Shown piece by piece: positions 41,758 through 52,276 of a DNA stretch of 64,000 bases. The stretch comes from Lachnospiraceae bacterium (GTDB lineage Bacteria; Bacillota; Clostridia; Lachnospirales; Lachnospiraceae), in assembly GCA_910574715.1 (NCBI GenBank), contig CAJTCH010000002.1, positions 1 through 64,000 on the forward strand. Direction: 5' to 3'. Position numbers and translations under genes: made by a program. The notes under the pieces were generated by a model. The model ran no database searches. It saw nothing but the letters and a program-made list of their open reading frames with translations, and was not told where the DNA came from. How positions within the stretch are numbered: position 1 is the first letter of the stretch; each line of letters starts with the position of its first letter.

Positions 41758-43125
41758 TTATATTTCATTTATATACTGCGTTCTGATATCTTCATGTATT
41801 CTCATTACCTGTCCTAAGTAGGACAGGGAGCCAAAAGCAAGAATAATATCCGTCTTGTTCGCTTCTGCAAAGGCATGCTTCACTGCGATTTCGATGCTTG
41901 CTTCTGCTCTGACGGGAACATTGGTATCTTGTATTGCTGAACCCATGCAGTTCTGTGCCGGTATCGGATCTTCCGCTGCGCAGTATCGTTTCATAACTCC
42001 GGCCAGTTCTTCCGCCGGCAGCGTGCGCGCGGTATCCGGCAGGGAAACTGTATGTACGGATCTTGCCAGGGGCGCCATGATACCGGCGATCTTCTCATAT
42101 TCTTTGTCCTTGAATACTCCCATGATATAGATAAACCGTCTGCCGGGGAAATAAGCCTCCAGAGATTCCCGAAGCTTCTTCGCAGCGGCCTCGTTATGCG
42201 CCCCGTCTATGAGGAAGAGGGGATTGCGTGTAAGGCAGGTGAGCCGCCCGGGCCATACGGTCTTCGAAAGTCCCTTCCGGAGAGCGTCCGGGCTTACCGG
42301 GTATCCAAGAGTCCCAAGCATCCGGAGGGCCTCAAGGGCGGTGATCACATTATCCAACTGGTACCGTCCTGCCAGCGGACAGTATAGATTCTTCCAGTCC
42401 TTGTATGAGACGGTCTGTCCGTCATAAGCTTCCTCTATCAGTTCTGTGTCTTGCCGGTTTGCAGCAGCCAGCGGGCATTGAAACTGTCCGGCCTGCTTCT
42501 TAAGGATCTGTAACACTTCCGGTTCCTGGGGAGCGGTAACGACCGTGCAGCCCGGCTTGATGATCCCGGCTTTGACAGACGCGATCTCTTCTAATGTGCT
42601 GCCAAGGATTCCCAGATGATCCCGGCTTATCGGGGTGAACACGGCGAGCAATGTCTGCTCTATGACATTCGTGGCATCTTCCGCGCCTCCAAGGCCGCAC
42701 TCCAATACGACTAGGTCGCAGTTCATTTCCCTGAAATATAAAAAAGCTATTGCCGTCTCAACTTCGAATACAGTCGGGCTTGCATCACCGGCTGCTTCTA
42801 TACGGGCAATAGCATTCTGAACCATGTTGGTCAGTCCGGCAAATGTATCCTCAGAAATCCACCTGCCGTCTACCTGAATCCGTTCCAGATAGGAAACCAC
42901 TGTCGGCGAGATATACCGTCCGACTCTGTATCCCGCCTCACTTAGTATGGTAGAAGTGTATGCTAGTACAGAGCCCTTTCCGTTTGTTCCGGCTATATGT
43001 ATGAACTTAAGGTCAGTTTCCGGATTCCCAAGTTCGCACAACAGTTTCCGAATCGCACCCAGACCAAGTACACTTCCGTATTTCGACACGCGGTCCAAAT
43101 ATACCCTTGCTTCTTTATAGGTCAC
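41758..43125 (-). CDS. folC: FolC: dihydrofolate/folylpolyglutamate synthase
   Basis: A 455-residue Mur-ligase-type enzyme adding glutamate to dihydropteroate and folates. ATP site IHIAGTNGKGSVLAYTSTIL (about 41-60), then GRYISPTVVSYLERIQVDG and DGAHNEAA near the C-terminal domain. The start is GTG, with AAAGGAAAT upstream. It is the first gene of the reverse-strand folate operon; a reverse promoter may read TTAACA-17-CATTAT in the upstream gap. Confidence 0.92.
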   Translation of the reverse strand: MTYKEARVYLDRVSKYGSVLGLGAIRKLLCELGNPETDLKFIHIAGTNGKGSVLAYTSTILSEAGYRVGRYISPTVVSYLERIQVDGRWISEDTFAGLTNMVQNAIARIEAAGDASPTVFEVETAIAFLYFREMNCDLVVLECGLGGAEDATNVIEQTLLAVFTPISRDHLGILGSTLEEIASVKAGIIKPGCTVVTAPQEPEVLQILKKQAGQFQCPLAAANRQDTELIEEAYDGQTVSYKDWKNLYCPLAGRYQLDNVITALEALRMLGTLGYPVSPDALRKGLSKTVWPGRLTCLTRNPLFLIDGAHNEAAAKKLRESLEAYFPGRRFIYIMGVFKDKEYEKIAGIMAPLARSVHTVSLPDTARTLPAEELAGVMKRYCAAEDPIPAQNCMGSAIQDTNVPVRAEASIEIAVKHAFAEANKTDIILAFGSLSYLGQVMRIHEDIRTQYINEI

Positions 43126-43374
43126 GTTCTTTATTTCCTTTCTTTTTACAATAATGATATGTCTTGTTGTCGGTGTTAATCATATCACTAAAACGGAGCT
43201 TAAGCAAGAGGAATTGGGGTATCTGTTATTATGCATATAAAAATATGTTCGGTGGTAAGATTTTTATAGAAAATAGACATAAATTTTTATGGGAATTATA
43301 TATTGACAATGCTAAAATACACCTATAGACACATCCGGTAATTCATACCGGAATAAAAAGAAGGAGGAAAAAAG
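43126..43374. promoter_or_regulatory. Divergent folC / sugar-ABC control region
   Basis: Forward: TTGACA (43303-43308) with TAGACA 17 bases on, or TATAGA 15 bases on (43324-43329), ~45 bases before the binding-protein gene. Reverse: TTAACA-17-CATTAT for folC. The middle is AT-rich; no operator palindrome stood out. Confidence 0.5.
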
Positions 43375-44730
43375 ATGAAGAAAAGAGTTGCAAAGCTTAT
43401 GGCGCTTTCAATGGCAGCAGCGATGACTGCATCACTGGCAGCATGCGGCGGGGGAGACAGCGGCAGCGGTGACGGCGGAAGCAGCAGCGGGGGAGACAGC
43501 GGCAGCGCTTCCGGCGGAGACAAGGAGATCGTCTACTGGAATATCGGAACAGAGAGTCCGGATAAGGATGTTATCACGAAGGCGGTAGAGAAGTTCAACT
43601 CAGAGACAGAATCCGGCTACACGGTAACGAGTGTTCCGACCCAGAATGATACATACAAGGAGAAGCTTGTGGTAGCCATGAGTTCAGGCGAATGTCCGGA
43701 TATGTATTCCTGCTGGTCAGGCGGACCGATGTATGAGTATATTGATTCCGGATTCGGACAGCCGATCGACGATCTGTTTAATGCATCCGAAATCAAGGAT
43801 AAGCTGATGGAATCAGCGGTAAGCCAGGCAACCTACAACGATCATGTATATGCGGTTCCTTATCAGAATATATCTATGTCAGGTATCTTCTATAATAAAG
43901 AAATGTTCGATAAGTATAAGCTGAAAGAACCTGAGACTCTGGCAGACCTGGAGAACATCTGCGATACCCTGAAGAAGAATGATATCACGCCGTTCGCACT
44001 GGCGAACAGTTCCAAGTGGACCGGTTCTATGTATTATATGAACCTTGCTGCACGTTACGGCGGACTTGAGCCGTTCCAGAAGGCAGTAGCAGGCGAAGGC
44101 AAGTTCACGGACGACTGCTTCATCAAGGCCGGCGAGAAGGTTCAGGAGTGGGTAGAAGCAGGGTATTTCCCGGATGGCGTGAACTCTCTGAGTGAGGATG
44201 ACGGCCAGGCTAAACAGTTGATGTATCAAGAGACAGCGGGTATGCTGCTCTGTGGTTCCTGGTATACAGGTACATTCGCAACTGACAGTGCAGAATTCTA
44301 TGAGAAGATCGGCTGGTTCCCATTCCCGGCGATCGAGGAATCCGATGCAGATCCGTCTATCATGATCGGTACGGTTGGTGACCAGTTCATCGTATTCAAC
44401 TGTGAAGGCGAGAAGCTTGAGGCAGCTTTCGAGTGTGCAGAGAAGCACTTGGATGAAGAAGTGATCGACTTCGAGGTAGAGAACGGGAAGATCCCGCCGG
44501 TTCAGGGTATTGAGTCTAAGCTTACAGATTCTATCACGAAGGAAGTCGTAGAGGCAGCTAACAATGCGTCTGAGATCCAGTTATGGTATGATCAGTATCT
44601 GCCGCCGGCAGTAGCAACCGCTCACTTGGATGGATTACAGGAAGTATTCGGTCTGACCAAGACTCCGCAGGAAGCTCAAGAGGCTATGCAGAAGGCTATG
44701 GACGATTATCTTGCAAATAAGGCAGAGTAA
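43375..44730 (+). CDS. Sugar ABC transporter substrate-binding lipoprotein (family 1)
   Basis: A 451-residue extracellular binding protein. It has a signal peptide with lipobox LAAC (about 21-24), a Gly/Ser/Asp-rich linker (25-49) and a type 1 solute-binding fold starting EIVYWNIGTESPDKDVI. Two MalFG-type permeases and a YesMN pair follow, and GH3 is further on, so a plant oligosaccharide such as a xylo- or gluco-oligosaccharide is likely. No ATPase gene is present, so a shared MsmX-type ATPase is implied. A terminator lies just after it. Confidence 0.92.
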   Translation: MKKRVAKLMALSMAAAMTASLAACGGGDSGSGDGGSSSGGDSGSASGGDKEIVYWNIGTESPDKDVITKAVEKFNSETESGYTVTSVPTQNDTYKEKLVVAMSSGECPDMYSCWSGGPMYEYIDSGFGQPIDDLFNASEIKDKLMESAVSQATYNDHVYAVPYQNISMSGIFYNKEMFDKYKLKEPETLADLENICDTLKKNDITPFALANSSKWTGSMYYMNLAARYGGLEPFQKAVAGEGKFTDDCFIKAGEKVQEWVEAGYFPDGVNSLSEDDGQAKQLMYQETAGMLLCGSWYTGTFATDSAEFYEKIGWFPFPAIEESDADPSIMIGTVGDQFIVFNCEGEKLEAAFECAEKHLDEEVIDFEVENGKIPPVQGIESKLTDSITKEVVEAANNASEIQLWYDQYLPPAVATAHLDGLQEVFGLTKTPQEAQEAMQKAMDDYLANKAE

Positions 44731-44748
44731 GTAGGGCATAACTCATAT

Positions 44749-44780
44749 AAAAAGAGCTCTGACACTAGAGCTCTTTTTTT
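44749..44780 (+). terminator. Partial terminator between binding protein and permease genes
   Basis: Arms AAAAAGAGCTC (44749-44759) and GAGCTCTTTTT (44768-44778) with a T-run. Its place inside the transporter operon suggests partial read-through, giving more binding protein than permease. Confidence 0.8.
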
Positions 44781-44805
44781 TAAAACGTAAAGGAGGGATT
44801 CAGGA

Positions 44806-45708
44806 ATGGGTGGAAAAGAGATTTCTCTGGAGAAGTTAAGACAGAGGGATACAAGAAGAGTTGCGGCATTATTTTTGGCGCCTGTAGCGATATTGATGGC
44901 GATCTATGTCATTTATCCCATTATTGACACATTTATAACCAGTACATATCAGTGGAACGGAATCTCGGCTGGTAAGAAATTCATCGGGATCGGTAACTGG
45001 AAGACGCTGTTGGCAGATTCCAGCTTCTGGATCGCGTTCCGCAATAACCTTGTGATCATGGTGCTGTCGATCTGTATTCAGATCCCGATCGGTCTGGCGC
45101 TTGCGACGTTCCTTGATTTCGGCGGGAAGAAGCTTACGGTCTTCAAGGTGATCTGGTTTATTCCGCTTCTGATGTCATCTGTGGCGATCGGTTTCTTGTT
45201 TACCTATGCTTTGGCAACGAACGGAGGTCTGGTAAGTACGATTTCAGGATGGTTCGGCGGAGGCAACGTTGACCTTCTTGGTAATCCCAAGACGGCGCTT
45301 CTGACGGTTATTATGGTTATCTGCTGGCAGTTCACACCGTTCTATATGGTATATTTTATGGCGGCGTTTACGAATATTCCGTATGATGTGTTCGAGGCTG
45401 CAAGGATTGACGGAGCTACCAGGGGGCAGTATTTCTGGAAGATTGCATTCCCGCTTCTGGTTCCGTCCATGAAGAGCGCGGCGATCCTGTCAATGGTAGG
45501 TTCCCTGAAATACTTCGACCTGATCTATGTAATGACAGGCGGAGGCCCGGGTACATCCACGGAGTTGATGGCTACCTACATGTATAAGCAGTCTTTCAGC
45601 ACCTTTAACATGGGTTATGGTTCTGCGGTAGCCGGAGGAATGTTCATCTTGATTTCTATGGTATCGCTGATCACCATGAAGCTTTTGAACGGAAAAGAGG
45701 AGGCATAG
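44806..45708 (+). CDS. Sugar ABC transporter permease (MalF/UgpA-like)
   Basis: A 300-residue inner-membrane permease with six predicted helices. The ATPase-contact (EAA) loop reads YDVFEAARIDGATRGQYFWKI-like sequence at about 195-215, followed by FPLLVP. AAGGAGGG precedes ATG 44806. It pairs with the next permease. Confidence 0.92.
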   Translation: MGGKEISLEKLRQRDTRRVAALFLAPVAILMAIYVIYPIIDTFITSTYQWNGISAGKKFIGIGNWKTLLADSSFWIAFRNNLVIMVLSICIQIPIGLALATFLDFGGKKLTVFKVIWFIPLLMSSVAIGFLFTYALATNGGLVSTISGWFGGGNVDLLGNPKTALLTVIMVICWQFTPFYMVYFMAAFTNIPYDVFEAARIDGATRGQYFWKIAFPLLVPSMKSAAILSMVGSLKYFDLIYVMTGGGPGTSTELMATYMYKQSFSTFNMGYGSAVAGGMFILISMVSLITMKLLNGKEEA

Positions 45709-45709
45709 T

Positions 45710-46558
45710 ATGGATCAGTATAAGAAGAATAAACAGAAAAGTATCATATGCTGGGTGTTCGCTTTTGCATTGGCGATTTTTTACCTCATCGTATCATTTA
45801 TGCCATTCATATTCATGGTACTGAACTCCTTTAAGGAGAAATTCGAGATGCTCACGAAGGGCGTGTTCAACCTTCCGGATTCTCTGAATTTTGCCAATTA
45901 TACGGAGGTTCTGACAGGCGGTTTTTCCAAATATTTTATGAACAGTGTGATCGTACTGACGATTTCGCTGCTGCTGCTTTTATTTATCGCGGCGTGCGCG
46001 TCCTATCCGCTGGCAAGATTCAAATTCAAGCTGGCGAATCCCATCTATGCAGGGATCGTAGCCTGTATGTCCATCCCGGTACATATTACGCTGATCCCGG
46101 TATTCAAGATGAGCAGGGCAACGGGGCTTTATGATAGTATCTGGGCTTTGATCGGACCATATATCGCATTTGCAGTGCCGATCTCCGTCTTCATCCTCAC
46201 CAGCTTCATGAAGGAGATCCCAAGGGAGATCGAGGAGTCTGCGGAGATCGACGGATGCGGGAAGATCCAGATGTTCTTCTCGGTCATCCTCCCGCTTGCG
46301 AAGCCTGGTCTTGCGACGCTTGCAATCTATAACGGTGTAAATATGTGGAATGAGTTCTCTTTCGCATACACCTTGACACAATCATCAGAAAATCGTACAC
46401 TACCATTGGCAATCTGGGAATTCCAGGGGCAGTATTCTATGAATACGCCGATGATCATGGCGGTGCTGACACTGACGCTTTTGCCGATGATCGTCATGTT
46501 TATCATATTCCAGGATAAGCTGGTCAAAGGTATGACGGCAGGTGCGGTAAAGGGTTAA
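45710..46558 (+). CDS. Sugar ABC transporter permease (MalG/UgpE-like)
   Basis: A 282-residue permease with six helices; the EAA loop reads IPREIEESAEIDGCGKIQMF (about 168-187). It starts one base after the stop of the partner permease gene. A hairpin terminator follows. Confidence 0.92.
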   Translation: MDQYKKNKQKSIICWVFAFALAIFYLIVSFMPFIFMVLNSFKEKFEMLTKGVFNLPDSLNFANYTEVLTGGFSKYFMNSVIVLTISLLLLLFIAACASYPLARFKFKLANPIYAGIVACMSIPVHITLIPVFKMSRATGLYDSIWALIGPYIAFAVPISVFILTSFMKEIPREIEESAEIDGCGKIQMFFSVILPLAKPGLATLAIYNGVNMWNEFSFAYTLTQSSENRTLPLAIWEFQGQYSMNTPMIMAVLTLTLLPMIVMFIIFQDKLVKGMTAGAVKG

Positions 46559-46562
46559 GAGT

Positions 46563-46598
46563 AAAAAAGAGCATCATGTGGCACATGGCGCTCTTTTT
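46563..46598 (+). terminator. Terminator after the permease genes
   Basis: AAAAAAGAGC (46563-46572) pairs with GCTCTTTTT (46590-46598), with an inner ATGTG/CACAT pair in the loop. Confidence 0.8.
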
Positions 46599-46656
46599 AT
46601 ACTGAGCGGCAGATTTCATCGGTCGTGAGTATCAATACTATTTATGAGGAAAATAT

Positions 46657-48447
46657 ATGGAGAGATGGAAAGAGCGAATCAGCAGATGGAAGTTTGACAG
46701 GAAGATGCAGGTACTTATCATCGTATCTATTACTCTCACAACGCTGCTTGTCATGATCGTATCTACGGTATCTTCCGTCACTTCGCTTAAGGCAAAATCA
46801 ATTGAACTTCTGCAGGATAAGAATGCTTCGCTGGCAGAGAATTACCAGAGTATGCTTGAGGAATATAAGACCTTAAGCATTGCGCTGGTCATAGACCAGT
46901 CTGTACAGAGTTATCTGGAGTGTGATAATAAGCAGACGCTTCAGTATGCCATGACTGCCTCAGAGGTGAATAATGTCCTCTCAAGCAGCCTGAATATGAC
47001 ATCGGAGATGAATTTTGTCGCGGTTATCAGCTATCAGATGGAGGATTATCTGTACAGGGGGAAATTGCCGCTTGCGGCTTCGGAGTTCTATCAGGTATAT
47101 GAGAAGGATCTGGAAGGCTGCAAGAACGGGCAGAGCAGTACGCTGAAGGTGGGATTCTCCAATGCGTATTTTAAAGGCAGTCAGTTTACAGTGAATGTGT
47201 ATTTTCCGATCTACAGTGTGGAGAGACTCCTGGAGGAGAAAGGGCTTCTGTGCCTGAATTTCTCGAATCCCATTCTCGACCAGATCGTCAATGGGGATGA
47301 AGCGGGACAGAGGACGGAGATCGTGGACACGGACGGGATGTCCGTGGCGATGAGGGATAGAGAGAAGATCGGTACAAAAGTGGATTATGCGGACTGCCTG
47401 ACCGGAGTGAAGGGGAATTTCTATCAGAAGGGCAGGCTCTATATCTATCAGAAGGTACCGGGATGGAACTATTACATTATCAGCAGTATCGCGTCCATGG
47501 AATTGTACCGTCCAAGTCTCCATACCATCAGTATTATGGTGTGGATCCTGCTGATCCTGATCCTGATCAGCTATATGATCGTCAAGAAGGTGATACAGAA
47601 GGTCTACCGCCCGTTAGACCGGGTGGTGAAGAAGATGGATGACGTTGCGGCAGGGTCGCTGATGGTAAGGCTTGATGCAGAGCATATGGGAGAAGACTTT
47701 GCGAAGCTTGCCACAGGTTTTAATTCGATGATGGAGGAGATCGTGGTGCTGATGGAGCAAGTCAAGCAGGAGCAGCATCAGATGGAGCAGATTCGGTTTA
47801 ATTCGCTGCAGTCCCAGATACAGCCTCATTTCCTGTATAATACATTGGATTGTATCCATTGGCAGGCAGTTGCCGACGGAAATGAAGAGATCTCTACGCT
47901 GGTGAAGGCGTTGGCCAGGTATTATAGGATCTGCCTGAGCAAGGGGCATGATATCATACCTCTGGAGATGGAGATCGAGCATGTGAGGAATTACCTGATC
48001 ATCCAGAATATGAGGTACGATCATATCATAGGAAGTGATATCAGTATGAATGAGGGCTGCAAAGGGGCGATGATTCCCAAATTGACACTGCAGCCGTTGG
48101 TGGAGAATTCGATCTATCACGGCATCAAGGTGAAGCAGGGGAAAGAAGGAAGCATCTCGCTTCGCGCAGTGCGCCAGGGTGAGATCGTGAAGCTGATCCT
48201 TGCCGATACGGGATCGGGTATGGACCAGGAGCAGATTGATGAGATGAATCAGCAGTTATCGGAGTATGACGAGACCTTCGGATACGGGGTAAGGAATGTG
48301 AATAAGAGGATCGAACTCCTCTACGGAACAGGTTATGGTCTGCATTATCTGAAGAATCCTTCCGGAGGCGTTACGGTGGAGATACGGATTCCTTATGTGA
48401 TGGAGGTGCAGGAGGAAATGATGCAGGGAGCGATGATCAATGTATAG
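46657..48447 (+). CDS. YesM-type sensor histidine kinase
   Basis: A 596-residue membrane kinase. There are two membrane segments (about 19-42 and 292-309) around an outer sensor domain, then HAMP (to about 365), His_kinase with QIQPHFLYNTLDCIHWQ (phospho-acceptor His391) and an ATPase domain (ADTGSGMD, GYGVRNVNKRIELLYG). It overlaps the partner response-regulator gene by eight bases. It probably senses the sugar taken up by the preceding ABC transporter. Confidence 0.92.
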   Translation: MERWKERISRWKFDRKMQVLIIVSITLTTLLVMIVSTVSSVTSLKAKSIELLQDKNASLAENYQSMLEEYKTLSIALVIDQSVQSYLECDNKQTLQYAMTASEVNNVLSSSLNMTSEMNFVAVISYQMEDYLYRGKLPLAASEFYQVYEKDLEGCKNGQSSTLKVGFSNAYFKGSQFTVNVYFPIYSVERLLEEKGLLCLNFSNPILDQIVNGDEAGQRTEIVDTDGMSVAMRDREKIGTKVDYADCLTGVKGNFYQKGRLYIYQKVPGWNYYIISSIASMELYRPSLHTISIMVWILLILILISYMIVKKVIQKVYRPLDRVVKKMDDVAAGSLMVRLDAEHMGEDFAKLATGFNSMMEEIVVLMEQVKQEQHQMEQIRFNSLQSQIQPHFLYNTLDCIHWQAVADGNEEISTLVKALARYYRICLSKGHDIIPLEMEIEHVRNYLIIQNMRYDHIIGSDISMNEGCKGAMIPKLTLQPLVENSIYHGIKVKQGKEGSISLRAVRQGEIVKLILADTGSGMDQEQIDEMNQQLSEYDETFGYGVRNVNKRIELLYGTGYGLHYLKNPSGGVTVEIRIPYVMEVQEEMMQGAMINV

Positions 48448-50020
48448 GGTACTGATTGTAGACGACGAGAAAATGATACGGATGGGTATCAGGAAGGTGA
48501 TACAGTGGGAGAAGCTTGGAGTGGAGCAGGTATTCACGGCGGCATCGGCAAGGGAAGCGCTTCAGATCTTAGAGGAACAGGGACCGCAGATCATGATAAC
48601 GGATATCCAGATGTCGGAGATGTCGGGGCTTGAACTGATCGAAGAAGCAAGAAAACGGCAGCCGGAGCTTAGAGTGCTTGTACTGACAGGGTATGACAGC
48701 TTTGAATACGCCAGACAGAGCCTTCGTCTCAAGGTGCAGGATTTCTTCCTGAAACCGGTGGATGAGACGGATCTGTCTGATGCGATAGAGGGGCAGATCC
48801 GTTTCCTGGAGCACAAGAAGGCAGAGGCCAAGAGTTCCCTTCTTGTGCAGCGGACAAGAGGCCTGACGGAACAGATACGGCTGGAGGCTCAGATGCGTGA
48901 TCTTGTACACCGCAGGGGCGACAGCCGGCAGCTTCTTGAGCGAATGCATGATTATTACGGCCTGGACCGGTTCTATGGTTTTCAGGTCGTGCTGATCATT
49001 CCGCCGCTCTGTATGGCGAACCAGTCTTCGGAGAATAATTTTCAGGAGATGTCCATGAAGAATATCTGTATCAGCATTGTGGACGCGCAGGCGGAAGGAG
49101 TTACATTCATTGATGACGACGGCGCGCTTGTGGCCGTGTATTTCCTGGGAGAGGAAGAGGAATCCGTACCGGAGAAGAGCAGGGAGCTTGCAGATATCCT
49201 GCAGGATGAGTTCGACTGCAAGCCTAAGATGGTAATCGGAAGTGTTGTGGAATGCCTGGATAATCTGTATATATCCTACCATGACGCGAGACATCTTCTG
49301 GATACAGAGAAGGAAGGGCTTCAGGATATTGTACAGCTCTTAGGAGAGCAGAATAAGAACAATATTTTTCAGGACATTTACACGGAACTTAAGGGAATGA
49401 TGTGCAGCAATATCGGGAATACGGAGTATGTCCTAAAGGCCTTCCGGACATTTACCAAGGCGGCGGAATCATATAACCTGTCCCGGCAGACGGTGCGGAG
49501 ACTGTGTTTTGAGCTGGCTTCGTCCATATATTTCTCTTATCTTGGTGAAGCCGGCGAGACGGAGGCCGGGAAGCTGGATGCATTGTCGAAGAGCCTAAGA
49601 TCCGCATCCAGGGAAGAGGCCTGCGCGGTGACGGAGATGTTCTTAAGCCAGATGCTTGGAAGCCAGGAGGAGAACGTGCATGATATTGTCGCGAAGGCGA
49701 AGTACTACATAGCCGAGCATCTGACAGAGGAGCTTACGGTGTCGAATATTGCCGTATCCCTCTATATCACGCCTAACTATTTCTCGCGATTGTTTAAACG
49801 GGTGACGAAGGAAGGGTGCAATGAGTATATTGTGAGGAAACGGATTGAGAAGGCGAAGTCGCTGCTTGACACGACCAGCCTTAAGATCGGGGAGATTGCT
49901 ATGATGGTGGGGTATCGGGATACCAATTACTTCTCCCTGGCGTTCAAAAAGCATACGGGGAAATCGCCTACGAAGTATCGGGAGGAGATACAGGGAGTCA
50001 GCGAGACGTTGTCATTGTGA
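48440..50020 (+). CDS. YesN-type AraC-family response regulator
   Basis: A 526-residue regulator with a receiver domain at 1-~120 (phospho-site Asp55 in MITDIQMS), a middle region, and two AraC helix-turn-helix motifs at ~425-520 (SNIAVSLYITPNYFSRLFKR; IGEIAMMVGYRDTNYFSLAF). It likely activates the neighbouring transporter and GH3 genes when phosphorylated by the YesM-type kinase. Confidence 0.92.
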   Translation: MYRVLIVDDEKMIRMGIRKVIQWEKLGVEQVFTAASAREALQILEEQGPQIMITDIQMSEMSGLELIEEARKRQPELRVLVLTGYDSFEYARQSLRLKVQDFFLKPVDETDLSDAIEGQIRFLEHKKAEAKSSLLVQRTRGLTEQIRLEAQMRDLVHRRGDSRQLLERMHDYYGLDRFYGFQVVLIIPPLCMANQSSENNFQEMSMKNICISIVDAQAEGVTFIDDDGALVAVYFLGEEEESVPEKSRELADILQDEFDCKPKMVIGSVVECLDNLYISYHDARHLLDTEKEGLQDIVQLLGEQNKNNIFQDIYTELKGMMCSNIGNTEYVLKAFRTFTKAAESYNLSRQTVRRLCFELASSIYFSYLGEAGETEAGKLDALSKSLRSASREEACAVTEMFLSQMLGSQEENVHDIVAKAKYYIAEHLTEELTVSNIAVSLYITPNYFSRLFKRVTKEGCNEYIVRKRIEKAKSLLDTTSLKIGEIAMMVGYRDTNYFSLAFKKHTGKSPTKYREEIQGVSETLSL

Positions 50021-50125
50021 CAGCAAGGAGTGCAGCCGCAGGCGGGGAAGGGGTTCTATTCCCAGGCTAAAGCAGGCGGCAGGCAGAGTGTGATAGATTA
50101 AGGATTAAGAAAAGGAGTTGCGGAT

Positions 50126-52249
50126 ATGGGAAATTACAGAAAAGAAAGAGCAGAAGCAAGAAAGAAAGCAAAGGAACTGGTATCAAAGATGACACTGATG
50201 GAGAAGGCTGCGCAGCTTAGGTACGACGCGGCGCCGGTGTCAAGGCTTGGTGTTCCGACATACAACTACTGGAACGAGGCGCTGCACGGTGTCGCAAGGG
50301 CGGGTGTCGCAACCATGTTCCCCCAGGCCATCGGAATGGCGGCAGCCTTCGATGAGGATGCTATGGAGAGGGTGGGAGATATCATCGCCACTGAAGGGAG
50401 AGCCAAGTATAATGAATATTCGAAGCATGATGACAGGGATATCTACAAAGGCCTGACCTTCTGGTCGCCGAATGTGAACATCTTCCGTGATCCGCGCTGG
50501 GGAAGGGGACACGAGACTTACGGTGAGGATCCGTATCTGACTTCAAGGCTCGGCGTCAGATTCGTAGAGGGGATCCAGGGCGGCGGCCCCGTGATGAAGG
50601 CGGCGGCATGCGCCAAGCATTATGCTGTCCACAGCGGGCCGGAGGCGATCCGCCATGAATTTGATGCCGAGGTCAGCATGAAGGATATGTGGGAGACTTA
50701 TCTTCCGGCTTTTGAGGCGTTGGTGAAGGAAGCGGATGTGGAGGCTGTAATGGGCGCCTATAACCGGACCAACGGAGAGCCGTGCTGCGGCCATAAGTAC
50801 CTGATGGAGGAAGTCTTAAGAGGAAAATGGGAGTTTGACGGGCATTATACTTCTGACTGCTGGGCGATCAAGGATTTCCATGAGAATCATCAGGTGACGA
50901 AGAATGCCAGAGAGTCGGCGGCGCTTGCGTTAAAATGCGGCTGCGACGTGAACTGCGGCAATACCTACCTTCATCTGTTAGGCGCTGTGGAGGACGGATT
51001 GATCACGGAAGAGGATATCACCGTTGCGGCGGAGAGACTTCTGACATCCAGATTCCTTATGGGATTATTCGACGGAAGTGAGTATGACGATATTCCGTAT
51101 GAAGCGGTAGAATGCAGGGAGCATCTTGAGGAAGCCCTTAATATGGCGAGAAAGGGGAGCGTGCTTCTTAAGAATGACGGGGCGCTTCCGCTTGACAAGT
51201 CTAAGCTTAAGACGATCGGCGTCGTGGGACCGAATGCGGACAGCAGGGCGGCTTTGATTGGTAATTATCATGGGACGGCTTCCCGCTATATCACAGTTCT
51301 GGAGGGAATCCAGGATGAAGTGGGCGACGATGTACGTGTGTTGTTCTCAGAGGGCTGTCATCTGGAGAAGGACCGTGTGGAGAATCTTGCGTGGAGCCAG
51401 GACAGGATCTCGGAAGCGGTGATCACGGCAGAGCACAGTGATGTGGTGATCATATGCGTGGGACTGGATGAGACGCTGGAGGGCGAAGAAGGAGATGCCG
51501 GAAACAGCGATGCATCCGGCGATAAGAAGGATCTGCATCTGCCCAAGGTACAGGAAGAGCTGATCGAGAAGGTAACGGCGGTAGGGAAGCCGACCATCGT
51601 TGTCCTCATGGCGGGAAGCGCGATCGATCTGAACTACGCCGAAGAACATTGCAACGCGGTTCTGATGGCATGGTATCCGGGGGCAAGAGGCGGAAGAGCG
51701 GTAGCAGATATCCTCTTTGGAAATGTATCGCCGTCAGGCAAGCTGCCGGTCACATTCTATAAAGGTCTTGAAGACCTGCCGGAATTCACGGATTATTCCA
51801 TGAAGAACCGTACTTACCGTTATATGGAGCAGGAGGCGCTGTATCCCTTTGGTTATGGTCTTACTTACGGGGATACTGAGGTGAAGGAAGCGAAGGTATT
51901 AGGCGAGGTGACGAAGGAGTCGGATATCCGGGTAGAAGTATTTCTTAAGAATGAGGGAGATACGGATACGGATGAGGTGGTACAGATCTATATCAAAGAT
52001 CTGGATTCTAAGCTTGCCGTGCCGAATTATAATCTGTGCGCATTCAAACGTATTTCCTTGAAAGCAGGGGAAGAGAAGAAGGTGGAGATGACGGTGCCGA
52101 ACCGGGCCATGAGCGTGGTGGATGAAGAAGGAGAGCGTCATATTGACAGTAAGAACTTCAAACTGTTCGCAGGATTCTCGCAGCCGGATGAGAGAAGCCG
52201 CAGGCTTACAGGGAAAGAGACGGTGGAGATCCCGTTGACGCTTCGTTAA
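50126..52249 (+). CDS. GH3-family beta-glycosidase (beta-glucosidase/xylosidase type)
   Basis: A 707-residue GH3 enzyme without signal peptide, so cytoplasmic. It has the N-terminal barrel with HGVARAGVATMFPQAIGMAA and the nucleophile region GHYTSDCWAIKDF (Asp244), an alpha/beta second domain (GVVGPNADSRAALIGNYHG; AWYPGARGGRAVADILFG) and a C-terminal fibronectin-III-like domain from about 600. It would cleave oligosaccharides imported by the ABC system upstream. Glucosidase versus xylosidase cannot be told from the sequence alone. Confidence 0.92.
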   Translation: MGNYRKERAEARKKAKELVSKMTLMEKAAQLRYDAAPVSRLGVPTYNYWNEALHGVARAGVATMFPQAIGMAAAFDEDAMERVGDIIATEGRAKYNEYSKHDDRDIYKGLTFWSPNVNIFRDPRWGRGHETYGEDPYLTSRLGVRFVEGIQGGGPVMKAAACAKHYAVHSGPEAIRHEFDAEVSMKDMWETYLPAFEALVKEADVEAVMGAYNRTNGEPCCGHKYLMEEVLRGKWEFDGHYTSDCWAIKDFHENHQVTKNARESAALALKCGCDVNCGNTYLHLLGAVEDGLITEEDITVAAERLLTSRFLMGLFDGSEYDDIPYEAVECREHLEEALNMARKGSVLLKNDGALPLDKSKLKTIGVVGPNADSRAALIGNYHGTASRYITVLEGIQDEVGDDVRVLFSEGCHLEKDRVENLAWSQDRISEAVITAEHSDVVIICVGLDETLEGEEGDAGNSDASGDKKDLHLPKVQEELIEKVTAVGKPTIVVLMAGSAIDLNYAEEHCNAVLMAWYPGARGGRAVADILFGNVSPSGKLPVTFYKGLEDLPEFTDYSMKNRTYRYMEQEALYPFGYGLTYGDTEVKEAKVLGEVTKESDIRVEVFLKNEGDTDTDEVVQIYIKDLDSKLAVPNYNLCAFKRISLKAGEEKKVEMTVPNRAMSVVDEEGERHIDSKNFKLFAGFSQPDERSRRLTGKETVEIPLTLR

Positions 52250-52276
52250 TGAGAAGTTAGGAAAGGAAAAAGACGG